Shown piece after piece: positions 1-7,012 of a stretch of DNA of 13,810 bases. Each line of letters begins with the position of its first letter. Position 1 is the first letter of the stretch. The translations under genes were made by a program, and so were the position numbers. Source of the DNA: JABMRP01 sp964444795 (lineage in GTDB: Bacteria > Planctomycetota > Planctomycetia > Pirellulales > Thermoguttaceae); contig CAYUIQ010000230.1 in NCBI GenBank assembly GCA_964444795.1, positions 1 to 13,810 of the forward strand. Direction: 5' to 3'. Under the pieces are notes generated by a model, which saw nothing but the letters and a program-made list of their open reading frames with translations, was not told the origin of the DNA and ran no database searches.

Positions 1-70
1 TGCAGACGATCTGGGGGCTCCCTGCTCGTTCCTCGCAGTCCGACCCCAGCCACCCCCGTCGCCAAACGGA

Positions 71-1423
71 TCAATGCTCGCGTAACACGACGGCCGGGTC
101 TTGCGTTAGGGCGATCACCGTGGGCAGGTAGCTGGCCACCGCGGCCAATACGGGGGCGCCGATCAATGAGCCGGCCAACAGGGACACGGAAACGCGGAGA
201 TACTCCGGCGAGACGGCCAGCAACGTCATCCCCAGCCAATAGGCCAAACCGGTCCCCAGCAGGAATCCGATGGCCGCGCCCACGACGCCCAGCAGCACGG
301 CCTTTCCCAGGAAGAGCGAGGCGATCACCAGGGGCCCCTTGCCGATGGCTCGAAGCACGCCAATCTCCGTGCGTCGCTCGCGCACATTGATCAGCGCCAG
401 CAATCCTACCCAAACGGCCGAGACCAACACAACCAGTCCCGTCACGACAAAGGCCAGCGTTTCGGTTGTTTGCCGAATCCCCTCGCGTGCGGCGGCCGTT
501 TGATGGAGCGTCTCTTGCCGCTGTTGCACCGTTTCCTTCCGCTGCTCGATGATCTTCTGGTGGTGCTCTTCCACGGCCTTCCGCTGATGCGCCCGGGCGT
601 TGGCCCGCGACTGATCGCGGACGACAGATGCCTCCGGCACGATCGAAGCGATCTGCAGGCGGATGGCCTCCAGACTCTCTTCCCCGCAATTGCATTCCAG
701 GGCGAGGATTTGGTTGATCGCCCCGGGACGCTCCAGCAGCGTTTGGGCGTCCTCCAGATGCATAATGATGGCGCTATCGTCGGGGTTGCCCGTTTCCGGC
801 AACAGCCGGGCAATGCGGAACGGCTGGCCACGCACTTCGATCATGTCGCCCACTTCGTGTCCTTCGGCCAGATAAAACCCCAGGAACACGTCTCCCCGTT
901 TCAGCGTGTAGCCCATCGGCTTCATGTGACGGCGAAACTCCTGCGTCGTCTCGGGCAGGTAACCGATCAGCAGAACGGTTCGCTCCTCCCACTCGATCGT
1001 GTCGCGCAACGTGGCCACCAGATGGGCGACCATCATCAGATCCGGATCCTTGGCCAACCGCTCGACATACTCCCGCTCCATGTCGTCGGTGGGCAGCCCG
1101 GTCCGCGTGTACTCGACCATGTCGGTATTGCGGTGAACGATCATCAGGTTGAACCCCAAACCGAGCATCGTTTTCCGCGTACTGTCCTGGAGGGCCGTCA
1201 ACTCGTCGTCCTGCGCCTTCTCCGCTTCCCGCAGTTGGACCTCCGCTTCGGCCACGCCAGTCTCCAGTTGGGCCAGTTCGTCTCGGGTATCCTGCCCGTA
1301 GCCGTCGACCAACACGGGCCCGGCCGTAAACAGCATCACGGCAACCGTCACGGCAAACAGGCTCAGGGCGAAGTTGATCTTGCGATGGAGAATCTCGGCC
1401 AGCAACATGCGAAAAAGCGACAT
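71..1423 (-). CDS. FtsX/MacB-type ABC transporter permease
   Basis: This 450-residue inner-membrane protein has the architecture of an FtsX/MacB-family permease. There is one N-terminal membrane segment at about residues 17-40, a large periplasmic region, and three C-terminal segments at about 323-348, 362-396 and 411-434. The family signature VRERRTEIGVLRAIG lies just after the second segment (347-361), where these proteins contact their ATPase, and the C-terminus DPAVVLRE is typical. The periplasmic region carries two glutamine/glutamate-rich predicted coiled coils (about 48-80 and 275-320), suggesting an extended stalk. A Cys-Asn-Cys sits at 244-246. The start is ATG with a weak AAAGAG-like site upstream. 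The ATPase partner is not in the window and could lie beyond position 1. The substrate is unknown; macrolide, lipoprotein or peptide export are all possible. The MFS gene upstream has the same orientation, 117 bp away. Confidence 0.88.
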   Translation of the reverse strand: MSLFRMLLAEILHRKINFALSLFAVTVAVMLFTAGPVLVDGYGQDTRDELAQLETGVAEAEVQLREAEKAQDDELTALQDSTRKTMLGLGFNLMIVHRNTDMVEYTRTGLPTDDMEREYVERLAKDPDLMMVAHLVATLRDTIEWEERTVLLIGYLPETTQEFRRHMKPMGYTLKRGDVFLGFYLAEGHEVGDMIEVRGQPFRIARLLPETGNPDDSAIIMHLEDAQTLLERPGAINQILALECNCGEESLEAIRLQIASIVPEASVVRDQSRANARAHQRKAVEEHHQKIIEQRKETVQQRQETLHQTAAAREGIRQTTETLAFVVTGLVVLVSAVWVGLLALINVRERRTEIGVLRAIGKGPLVIASLFLGKAVLLGVVGAAIGFLLGTGLAYWLGMTLLAVSPEYLRVSVSLLAGSLIGAPVLAAVASYLPTVIALTQDPAVVLREH

Positions 1424-1501
1424 GGCAACTCTTTGGACCTGTGTTGGCGGTGGTGAACGCGTGGGGGGGAAGTTGTAAAGGCGGGGCTCTATCCCATTCT
1501 T

Positions 1502-1529
1502 GGCCCCCGGACGCTCCGCGTCAAGGGCC
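1502..1529. terminator. Candidate hairpin terminator after the MFS gene
   Basis: An interrupted inverted repeat lies 12 bp past the MFS stop codon. GGCCC (1502-1506) pairs with GGGCC (1525-1529), and GACGC (1510-1514) pairs with GCGTC (1518-1522) around a TCC loop. No T-run follows on the minus strand, so this is only a candidate for stopping transcription or stabilising the mRNA 3' end. Confidence 0.35.
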
Positions 1530-1540
1530 GCACGGCGTCG

Positions 1541-2890
1541 TTACTCGCTATCCACCAACCCCAAGGGGGGCACCTCGTCGGGCGGAGCGCGGTGGCGGGG
1601 CTCGTCGAGCCCGAAGGTCAGAAATCCGGCCACCACGACCAGAACGGCGGCGGAGACGAAAACCAGGGCAAAGCTCGTCATGTCGATCAACTGACCGACC
1701 AACGGAGAAAGCAAAAACGGCACCGCCGCGCATAAGCTCAGCGTGCTCAAATAGCGGGGATGGTCCGCCGGCTCGCAAATCTCCAGCGTGTAGTTAACCA
1801 GCATCCGCAACGCCAACGGCGATACGGCCAAGGGCACGAACACCACCCAATACCACTGGGCTCCCACCCGCGGGGGCAACTCGGAGAGCCCAATGGCCAC
1901 GAGCGGCGTGATCGCCGCGCCAAAGATCAGCAGGCGCAACGTCAGACGAGTACCCCGCGCGTCGGCCATGGGCCCGACGACCAAACTGAACAATCCCACG
2001 GCTGCGTTCTGTACGATCACCCAAACCATCAACTTGGTTCCGCCTCCGCCGAGCTTCTCTCGAGCCAGCGCCTGATAATGAGGAAAGATAATCAGGCTGC
2101 TTCCGAACAACATGGCCACGACGACCAACCGTCGCAGGTTTCGGTCGTCGCGCAGCGCACGGTAGGAGTCGGCCAGACTCTTGCGCCAGGCGACCGACAC
2201 CCGTACTCGGTCATCGGACGGCTCACGCAAGAACAACGCGATCAAACCGGCCAAGAAGAAACTCACGCCGACAAAGCCGAAGATGTGGCCAAATCCACCG
2301 TCGGATCGGCGCAACCAATCGCCCAACAGCCAGAGGGCGAAGAGCATCGCGGGAATCGAGCCCCAGAACGTCGCCTTCCGCAGCAGATATCCGCGGCGCG
2401 TCGCCCGAATGAGTTTTCCCTGAACCGTGCCGAAGGCGAGATGATACAGTCCGTTGAACGAGAAGAAGAAGAAATACAACAGCAGAAACAGCGTCGGCAT
2501 CCACACGCGCGGCTGCCCCTCGATGGCCAACCAAACCGCCGACAACACGAGAAAAGGAACGCTCATCAAGATCGTACACGCGGCCAGGACCAGCTTCTTG
2601 CGGCCGGCGGCGCGAAGCGACGAGGCGAAGAAGACGGGCGGCACACTTTGCCCCAGGCGGTTCAACGTGGGGATACACCCGCGCAGCCAGCCGGCCCCGG
2701 CGATCGCGTCGAGAAACGCGGGCATGATGACGCTCTCGGTCTTAAAGATCCACCCGATGCGAAAGACGACCTGATGCAAGGCCAGGGTGAGCAGGTTGCG
2801 CGGCTCGTGATCGAGCACTCGCGGATCGACATCGTCGGCATGACGAGAAGAAACGGGCGGGGATATCGACTCCGTGTGGCGGGAACGCAT
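1541..2890 (-). CDS. MFS transporter
   Basis: A 449-residue polytopic membrane protein with about 11-12 hydrophobic segments, consistent with a major facilitator superfamily carrier. The hydrophobic stretches are arranged in two halves around a basic/acidic cytoplasmic stretch (LREPSDDRVRVSVAWRKS), followed by a conserved-looking GPMADARGTR loop, which resembles the MFS loop 2/8 motif (G-x-x-x-D-x-x-G-x-R). The substrate cannot be read from the sequence. The open frame extends to 3031, but those 47 extra residues are Pro/Arg-rich and do not look coding. ATG at 2890 follows GTGGAG at short spacing and is preferred. The first 30 or so residues from there are also polar and low-complexity. The gene is divergent from the small-protein/kinase operon, with no evidence that it shares its function. 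Confidence 0.85.
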   Translation of the reverse strand: MRSRHTESISPPVSSRHADDVDPRVLDHEPRNLLTLALHQVVFRIGWIFKTESVIMPAFLDAIAGAGWLRGCIPTLNRLGQSVPPVFFASSLRAAGRKKLVLAACTILMSVPFLVLSAVWLAIEGQPRVWMPTLFLLLYFFFFSFNGLYHLAFGTVQGKLIRATRRGYLLRKATFWGSIPAMLFALWLLGDWLRRSDGGFGHIFGFVGVSFFLAGLIALFLREPSDDRVRVSVAWRKSLADSYRALRDDRNLRRLVVVAMLFGSSLIIFPHYQALAREKLGGGGTKLMVWVIVQNAAVGLFSLVVGPMADARGTRLTLRLLIFGAAITPLVAIGLSELPPRVGAQWYWVVFVPLAVSPLALRMLVNYTLEICEPADHPRYLSTLSLCAAVPFLLSPLVGQLIDMTSFALVFVSAAVLVVVAGFLTFGLDEPRHRAPPDEVPPLGLVDSE

Positions 2891-3059
2891 GAACTCCACT
2901 ATAACCGAATCGACGCCCGCTGACGAGGCGACGCGTTTGTGTGGGGGATCGCGATGGCCATCGACAAAGAAGATCGGCGGCGGGAATTCACGATTTACGA
3001 CACCCGCTACCCCCTGCGAGGAGGGCATCAAGAGGGCTTCTTTCCGGGGAAGGAGAACG

Positions 3060-3088
3060 CCGTAAGTTCTTTACTTTCCGTAAATTCC
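3060..3088. repeat. Short direct repeats, possible operator
   Basis: CCGTAAGTTC (3060-3069) and CCGTAAATTC (3078-3087) match at 9 of 10 positions and begin 18 bp apart. The second copy extends to a near-palindrome, CCGTAAATTCCGG (3078-3090), with one mismatched pair. They lie about 75 bp upstream of the TATAAT hexamer, so binding of a regulator here is possible. No regulator gene is adjacent. Confidence 0.25.
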
Positions 3089-3156
3089 GGCTATGGGCGG
3101 AAAACGGTCAGCGGCAAATGGCGCTATTAGGCACAATATACTGGCGTGGGGCGAAA

Positions 3157-3186
3157 TTGACCATATAATACACTGTGGCGGATAGT
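3157..3186 (+). promoter_or_regulatory. Promoter-like sequence for the kinase operon
   Basis: A perfect TATAAT lies at 3164-3169, but the sequence 17 bp upstream (CTGGCG, 3141-3146) is a poor -35. Alternatively, TTGACC (3157-3162) could pair with GATAGT (3181-3186) over an 18-bp spacer. Either choice places a transcript start 100-130 nt before the ATG at 3298. This AT-rich stretch is the best promoter candidate upstream of the operon. Confidence 0.4.
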
Positions 3187-3297
3187 TCGCTCCGGCGCGG
3201 TTTTCTTGGTACGTGTCTGACGAGGTGTCCAGCATTATTCCAGGCTCGGGGTCCACCAATGGAAGACCGGTTTGGAACGGTACGCAGGGGAGCATCC

Positions 3298-3684
3298 ATG
3301 ATTGACCAACAATCCGAACCGTTGCCCGGGCCCGGCCCGTCGGTGCCCGACGACTCGTGCAGCGCGACGGATGATACTGTGCCCAGCAATAAGAAGTCGC
3401 GCAAAGCGGCCCCCTCGAGTCTGCGCCGAGGTTTTCTCAAGGCAGGCTTGGCCGCCGTTCCCATGGTGCTGACCTTGCGAAGCCGGCCGGCTTGGGGTCA
3501 AACCGGTGAGGACCCGTCGGGAACGCTCTCCGGAGCATCTCAAGACCCCGTGACGAATGAGGTTCCCGATCCCTCGACGAGTTCGCAATCGGTGCCGGAA
3601 GACCCACCCTGGTACGAGGATCCACCTCCCGAAGGCGGCGATTCCGGCGACGGCGACGATTCGGGAGACGGCGACGATTGGTAA
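3298..3684 (+). CDS. Small Tat-signal protein with acidic SGDGD tail, putative substrate
   Basis: A 128-residue protein I cannot assign to a named family. From the ATG it has a polar, Pro/Asp-rich stretch (1-35), then a basic patch and a twin-arginine-type signal: SLRRGFLKAG at 41-50 with R43-R44, a hydrophobic core to about residue 60, and SRPAWG-Q as a plausible cleavage site after residue 67. The remaining ~60 residues are disordered-looking (Pro, Ser, Asp, Glu) and end in a tandem GDSGDGD / DSGDGDDW tail. The start at 3298 is chosen because GGGGAG (3287-3292) lies 5 nt upstream; an in-frame ATG at 3259 has no such site. It is the first gene of a four-gene operon with PqqD-like, HprK-related kinase and nucleotidyltransferase genes. 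PqqD-like proteins bind peptide leaders, so this protein is the natural candidate substrate. That role is inference. The 42-residue region before the twin arginine is unusually long for a Tat signal. Confidence 0.75.
   Translation: MIDQQSEPLPGPGPSVPDDSCSATDDTVPSNKKSRKAAPSSLRRGFLKAGLAAVPMVLTLRSRPAWGQTGEDPSGTLSGASQDPVTNEVPDPSTSSQSVPEDPPWYEDPPPEGGDSGDGDDSGDGDDW
3640..3681 (+). repeat. 18-bp tandem repeat encoding DSGDGD
   Basis: Two 18-bp units (3640-3657 and 3658-3675) differ at two positions. Each encodes Asp-Ser-Gly-Asp-Gly-Asp, and a partial third unit (GATTGG) supplies the final Asp-Trp. The repeat forms the acidic C-terminus of the small Tat-signal protein and presents two identical serine contexts. 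Confidence 0.8.
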
Positions 3685-3745
3685 GCGAGGCCGTTACCAC
3701 GGGAAAGCAAATCGTTTCGGCTCCGGCATGGACCATCGAGGCGGC

Positions 3746-4018
3746 ATGACGCCCCATCGGCAGACAACCTGGAAGATCGTCTCCTCGGCCGAACTGCGCT
3801 GGCAAGTCTGGGAAGACCAAAGCGTCGTTTATCATTCCGCCTCGGGCGACACCCACCTGCTTGCCTCTCTTGCCGCCGGCGCGCTGCGCTGCCTCGAAGA
3901 GGAGCCGGCCACCGTTGAGCAGCTTCTTGCCCTGCTTCCTCAAAGTTCGCGGGACATGATCGCTTCGTTGTTGGACGAACTAAACGACCTGGAACTCATT
4001 GAGCCGGTGGTGCCGTGA
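3746..4018 (+). CDS. PqqD-like protein of HPr-rel-A type system
   Basis: A 90-residue protein matching the size and pattern of PqqD-family peptide-recognition proteins. I recognise in particular the version placed with HprK-related kinase A in the 'HPr-rel-A system'. The central stretch VWEDQSVVYHSASGDTHLL (about 21-39) is the strand-rich half, with the GDTHLL turn typical of that subfamily. It is followed by two helices (about 40-66 and 70-83) ending in LDELNDLELIE. Known PqqD-like domains bind leader regions of modified peptides and present them to an enzyme; here the partner enzymes would be the kinase and/or the nucleotidyltransferase. ATG at 3746 is preferred because GAGG lies 4 nt upstream; ATG at 3728 is possible and would add six residues. 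Its TGA overlaps the GTG of the kinase gene, implying translational coupling. Confidence 0.85.
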   Translation: MTPHRQTTWKIVSSAELRWQVWEDQSVVYHSASGDTHLLASLAAGALRCLEEEPATVEQLLALLPQSSRDMIASLLDELNDLELIEPVVP

Positions 4019-4941
4019 AGCTGGGTACGCTTTCGCCGCGCGATCTGGGCCAACGATTGGCCGGACCGGGAATCTGCTTGCGCACCGGCCCGTTTGTGAG
4101 CCGGCTCCATTCGCCCATCCGTCATCTGGCCCGGGCGCTGCATTACGCCTACGCCGACTTTCCCACCGACGACGGCGACGGTTTTGTCGACTTTCACATT
4201 CGCATCGGCACACCGCGCGGCGCGCGACGTTGGATTCGTCCGCAGGCGCTCTTCCAGTTCGACGACCAGTGCCCCTTCAAGCCCTTCCCGCGCCGGCTGG
4301 CCGCGCCGCTGTTGGAATGGGGTTGGAACTGGTGCGTGGTCACGCAGGCCCATCAATATCTGATGCTGCACGCCGCCGTGCTGGCCCGCGATGATCGGGC
4401 CGTGCTCTTGCCCGGGCGGCCCGGCGCCGGCAAGAGCACGTTGTGCGCGGCGCTGGCCCTGGAAGGATGGCGGTTGCTCTCCGATGAGATCGCCGTCATC
4501 CGACCCGAGGACGGGCGGATCGTTCCGCTGCCGCGGCCGGTGAGCCTGAAAAACGAGTCGATCGACGTGATTCGCCGCGGCTGGCCCGACGCCCGGATCG
4601 GCTTCTCCTGGGACGACACGGTCAAAGGGACCGTGGCCCACATGTGCCCACCCGGAGAGTGCATCGCCGAGGCCGGGCAACCGGCGGTGCCTGCCTGGAT
4701 CGTGTTTCCGCAGTATGTGCCCGACCAGCCGGCCCGATCCCGGCCGCTGGCCAAGGGCACGGCCTTCATGCAGTTGGCCGGCAACGCGTTCAACTACAGC
4801 ACGCTGGGCACCGTCGGGTTCGACACGATGACCCGGTTGATTGATCGCTGTGCCTGTCACGAGTTTGTGTACGGCGATTTGGAGACGGCGTTGGAACGGT
4901 TTGAAAAGTTGTCCGGCGGAAAGCGGGAAGGAGAGAATTGA
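4015..4941 (+). CDS. HprK-related kinase A
   Basis: A 308-residue protein related to the C-terminal catalytic domain of HPr kinase/phosphorylase (HprK). The P-loop GRPGAGKST is at 134-142. It is preceded by LHAAVL (118-123), corresponding to the HGVL segment that carries the catalytic histidine of HprK. It is followed by LLSDE at 154-158, in the place of the HprK LVADD aspartates. No phosphotransferase-system HPr gene lies nearby, and the N-terminal ~110 residues are not the DRTGG-type domain of true HprK. It probably phosphorylates something other than HPr; HprK-like enzymes phosphorylate serine on lasso-peptide precursors in other systems. The start is GTG in a GTGA overlap with the PqqD-like gene, and the gene ends in a TTGA overlap with the next start. 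The physiological substrate is unknown; the small protein encoded at 3298 is the best local candidate. Confidence 0.88.
   Translation: MKLGTLSPRDLGQRLAGPGICLRTGPFVSRLHSPIRHLARALHYAYADFPTDDGDGFVDFHIRIGTPRGARRWIRPQALFQFDDQCPFKPFPRRLAAPLLEWGWNWCVVTQAHQYLMLHAAVLARDDRAVLLPGRPGAGKSTLCAALALEGWRLLSDEIAVIRPEDGRIVPLPRPVSLKNESIDVIRRGWPDARIGFSWDDTVKGTVAHMCPPGECIAEAGQPAVPAWIVFPQYVPDQPARSRPLAKGTAFMQLAGNAFNYSTLGTVGFDTMTRLIDRCACHEFVYGDLETALERFEKLSGGKREGEN
4928..4940 (+). promoter_or_regulatory. Ribosome site that selects a TTG start
   Basis: AAGGAG (4928-4933) lies 4 nt before TTG (4938-4940) but 16 nt before the first ATG (4950). The TTG overlaps the kinase stop codon (TTGA), so it is the likely start of the nucleotidyltransferase gene. 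Confidence 0.7.
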
Positions 4942-6041
4942 CAACGGCCATGCCTCCACCCGATTTACTCTACCGAGCCCTGTGCGATCCGGCCGGCGTG
5001 ACGTCGCTTGACGCTGCCGCTTGGAACCTGCTGGTGCGCCAGGCGAGGTCGGCGAGGGTGTTGGGGCGGTTGGGCGAACTGTTGGCCGAAAGAGACTTAC
5101 TGGAAGATGTTCCGAAACGGGCAGAGCGGCATCTGGCCTCGGCGCGGATCGTGGCCGATAAGCATCGTCGCGTGATGGTCTGGGAAATCGATCGGCTCGA
5201 TCGCGTGCTCCGGCCGCTGGGCGTGCCGGTCGTGTTGCTCAAAGGGGCGGCCTACGTTGCGGCCGGTTTGCCCCCGGCTCGCGGGCGACTTTACAACGAC
5301 GTCGACATCATGGTCCCCAAGGCCGAGTTGGCCCGCGTCGAGCAAGCGCTGGCGGAGGCCGGCTGGCTGGCGCTCAAACTGCACGCTTACGATCAACGCT
5401 ATTACCGCACCTGGATGCACGAACTGCCGCCGCTGATCCACCGCACGCGACGCACGATTCTCGACCTGCATCACACGATCCTCCCGGAGACCGGCCGCCT
5501 GCACCCGCCGCCCGAGCGTCTGTTTGCCGCCGCGCAACCCGCCCCGGGCTGTTCTCTCCAAATGCTCGCACCGGCCGACATGGTCCTGCACAGCGCGGCC
5601 CATCTGTTTCAAGACGGCGATCTGGCCGGCGGGCTCCGCGATTTGACCGACCTGGACGACCTCTTCCGCCACTTCGGCTATGAGGAAACGTTTTGGGAGC
5701 AACTCGTGCCCCGCGCCGTGCAGATCGATTTGGCCCGTCCGCTGCACTACGCCTTGCGCTATTGCTCGCGACTCTTGGGAACACCGATCCCCGCCGACGT
5801 GCTCACCGCCGCGCAAACCGCCGCACCGGGTCCCATCCGCCAATCCTTCATGGACCGTCTCGTCTGCCGCGCCGTGCGCCCGGCGCATCCCGATCACCAC
5901 CGCCGTCTCGACGGCGCCGCCCGCTGGTTCCTCTACGTCCGCAGCCACTGGCTCCGCATGCCGCCACGATTGTTGGCGGCTCATCTGTTGCGCAAAGCGT
6001 TTCGGTCGTGGTACGAGAAGGACGAGGAGGAAGGGCAATAG
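4938..6041 (+). CDS. NTP_transf_5 family nucleotidyltransferase
   Basis: A 367-residue protein with the hallmarks of the uncharacterised nucleotidyltransferase family NTP_transf_5 (PF14907). VPVVLLKGAAY at about 96-106 gives the Lys-Gly pair. GRLYNDVDIMV at 116-126 supplies the two metal-binding aspartates (D121, D123) of the DNA polymerase beta-type fold. LHAYDQRYY and LDLHHTI follow as further conserved elements, and the C-terminal half is largely helical (MLAPADMVLHSAAHLF, about 208-223). Such enzymes transfer a nucleotide to a protein, small molecule or phosphate group; the acceptor here is unknown. Fourth gene of the operon, translationally coupled to the kinase by a TTGA overlap. Co-occurrence with an HprK-related kinase suggests that it acts on the same target, perhaps extending a phosphorylated residue; that step is inference. 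Confidence 0.85.
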   Translation: MTTAMPPPDLLYRALCDPAGVTSLDAAAWNLLVRQARSARVLGRLGELLAERDLLEDVPKRAERHLASARIVADKHRRVMVWEIDRLDRVLRPLGVPVVLLKGAAYVAAGLPPARGRLYNDVDIMVPKAELARVEQALAEAGWLALKLHAYDQRYYRTWMHELPPLIHRTRRTILDLHHTILPETGRLHPPPERLFAAAQPAPGCSLQMLAPADMVLHSAAHLFQDGDLAGGLRDLTDLDDLFRHFGYEETFWEQLVPRAVQIDLARPLHYALRYCSRLLGTPIPADVLTAAQTAAPGPIRQSFMDRLVCRAVRPAHPDHHRRLDGAARWFLYVRSHWLRMPPRLLAAHLLRKAFRSWYEKDEEEGQ

Positions 6042-6059
6042 CCACACTTCTCCCCTCAG

Positions 6060-6078
6060 CCCCCGGCTCTGCCGGGGG
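6060..6078. terminator. GC hairpin between convergent genes
   Basis: CCCCCGGC (6060-6067) and GCCGGGGG (6071-6078) form a perfect 8-bp stem with a TCT loop, in the 68 bp between the nucleotidyltransferase stop and the convergent DUF1963-like stop. No T-run follows on either strand, so it may be a weak bidirectional terminator or a 3'-end protector. Confidence 0.45.
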
Positions 6079-6109
6079 GTCGAATCGGGTGCTTTGCGTT
6101 ACTCCATAT

Positions 6110-7012
6110 TCACCCGCACTGAAACACAGCCTCGACGGGCCAGTCCTTGCAGTTTCGACAGATGAAGTAATAGATGCTGCCGCCATCTCCAAGTTCCAAG
6201 TCCGTGACATGGCCTAGATTCAGCAGTTCTTCATAGTCCAGATTGGCCGACCGACGACGGTCTTCGAGCGGGCACCAGCGACGCTCCCCGAACGGCTCAA
6301 GTGTTGATATCGTCAGCAAATGATCCATCTTGCGCCGACACCGGCAGGTGGGAATTTCAGGATATTGAATCCATTCCACATGGCCACCAACCTTGCTGCC
6401 CGGTGCCACGCTGAGTTCTGAACGATACAGCCACTCTCCAGGTTCAAATGGTCCTGCATCCTCCAGAGCATCGGCGATATCCTCGGCAGAACTCAGATCC
6501 CACTTCTTGAGTCTTCGGCGTACCTTCCCCGCTAGTTCGTTGAAATCAGGGTATTCTTCAACACGTTCGGGGTGTAAGCGGCAAGGTTTCAGCAGATAGC
6601 ACCCTCCATCATGGTCGGTATCTTCGGACTTGAGTTTCGGCCTCGGAATCCGGGTAAGTACCTTGCGAACCCTCTTTGCACTTCGCCACAGGATGAGATG
6701 CTTCGGTATGCAAAGTGGATCATGGTCACGTGGGCACCAGAGCAGTTGAAACAGATCTGTTCGTGGACGAAAGCCGATCTCTGGAACATCGTCCTTTGCT
6801 AATTGGGCAACACCCACATACGGAATACCATGTTCCTCGCAGTACGGCCAAGGCTCGTTCTCCGGCCACAAGAATCGGCCGCCAATTTTGCTGGCCCCGA
6901 GTTCCGCGACAGAACCTCTGCGCGGATGTAGACGGACTGTAGTCTTCATGTCGCTCCGCAGTTCCGGAACGACGACTGTGACGTCGCGACACGGTTGTGG
7001 AGTGGTCTTCAT
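6110..7012 (-). CDS. DUF1963/YwqG-like protein
   Basis: A 300-residue protein that resembles the DUF1963 (YwqG) family, whose biochemical role is not established. Two similar motifs mark the two halves: SKIGGRFLWPENEPWPYC at 41-58, followed by GIPYVGVAQL, and SKVGGHVEWIQYPEIPTC at 206-223. After the second come CRCRRKMDHLLTI and a C-terminal CRNC (285-288). The paired cysteines could bind a metal, but this is not shown. The start is ATG at 7012, with AAGGAG (7019-7024 on the plus strand as CTCCTT) 6 nt upstream. A second ATG at 6949, also with GGAG, begins with the same residues (MKTT), so a 279-residue form is possible. Base composition is visibly lower in GC than in the flanking genes, roughly half, which fits recent acquisition. 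It is not obviously linked to either neighbour. Confidence 0.7.
   Translation of the reverse strand: MKTTPQPCRDVTVVVPELRSDMKTTVRLHPRRGSVAELGASKIGGRFLWPENEPWPYCEEHGIPYVGVAQLAKDDVPEIGFRPRTDLFQLLWCPRDHDPLCIPKHLILWRSAKRVRKVLTRIPRPKLKSEDTDHDGGCYLLKPCRLHPERVEEYPDFNELAGKVRRRLKKWDLSSAEDIADALEDAGPFEPGEWLYRSELSVAPGSKVGGHVEWIQYPEIPTCRCRRKMDHLLTISTLEPFGERRWCPLEDRRRSANLDYEELLNLGHVTDLELGDGGSIYYFICRNCKDWPVEAVFQCG

Larger units (their letters stand above)
2891..3297. other. Divergent intergenic region, no convincing gene
   Basis: About 400 bp separates the MFS start from the small-protein operon. It contains no ORF that I believe. A 58-codon frame beginning at 2954 (+) is open but lacks a ribosome site, and its product resembles nothing I know. 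The right half is AT-richer and holds the direct repeats at 3060-3087 and promoter-like hexamers near 3136-3169, so it is probably regulatory. Confidence 0.6.

Noticed and set aside
1..70. Coding or RNA feature at the left edge
   Set aside because: The 70 bases after the permease stop are C-rich with no supported frame or structure.
470..1456. Long plus-strand frame opposite the ABC permease gene
   Set aside because: It is rich in His/Arg/Gln/Pro with no recognisable domain, and lies antisense to a clear FtsX-type gene. It is a GC-rich shadow frame.
1760..2923. 387-codon plus-strand frame opposite the MFS gene
   Set aside because: The translation is Arg/Gln/His-rich and low-complexity, while the minus strand encodes a coherent membrane protein.
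2891..3031. N-terminal extension of the MFS protein by 47 residues
   Set aside because: The extension is Pro/Arg-rich with no membrane or family features, and a better-placed ATG exists at 2890.
2954..3130. Small plus-strand ORF (about 58 residues) in the divergent gap
   Set aside because: No ribosome site, no familiar motif, and it overlaps the probable regulatory sequence of the operon.
4015..4941. Annotation as a true HPr kinase/phosphorylase (hprK)
   Set aside because: The N-terminal region differs and there is no HPr context; the PqqD-like and nucleotidyltransferase neighbours place it in the HprK-related kinase A group.
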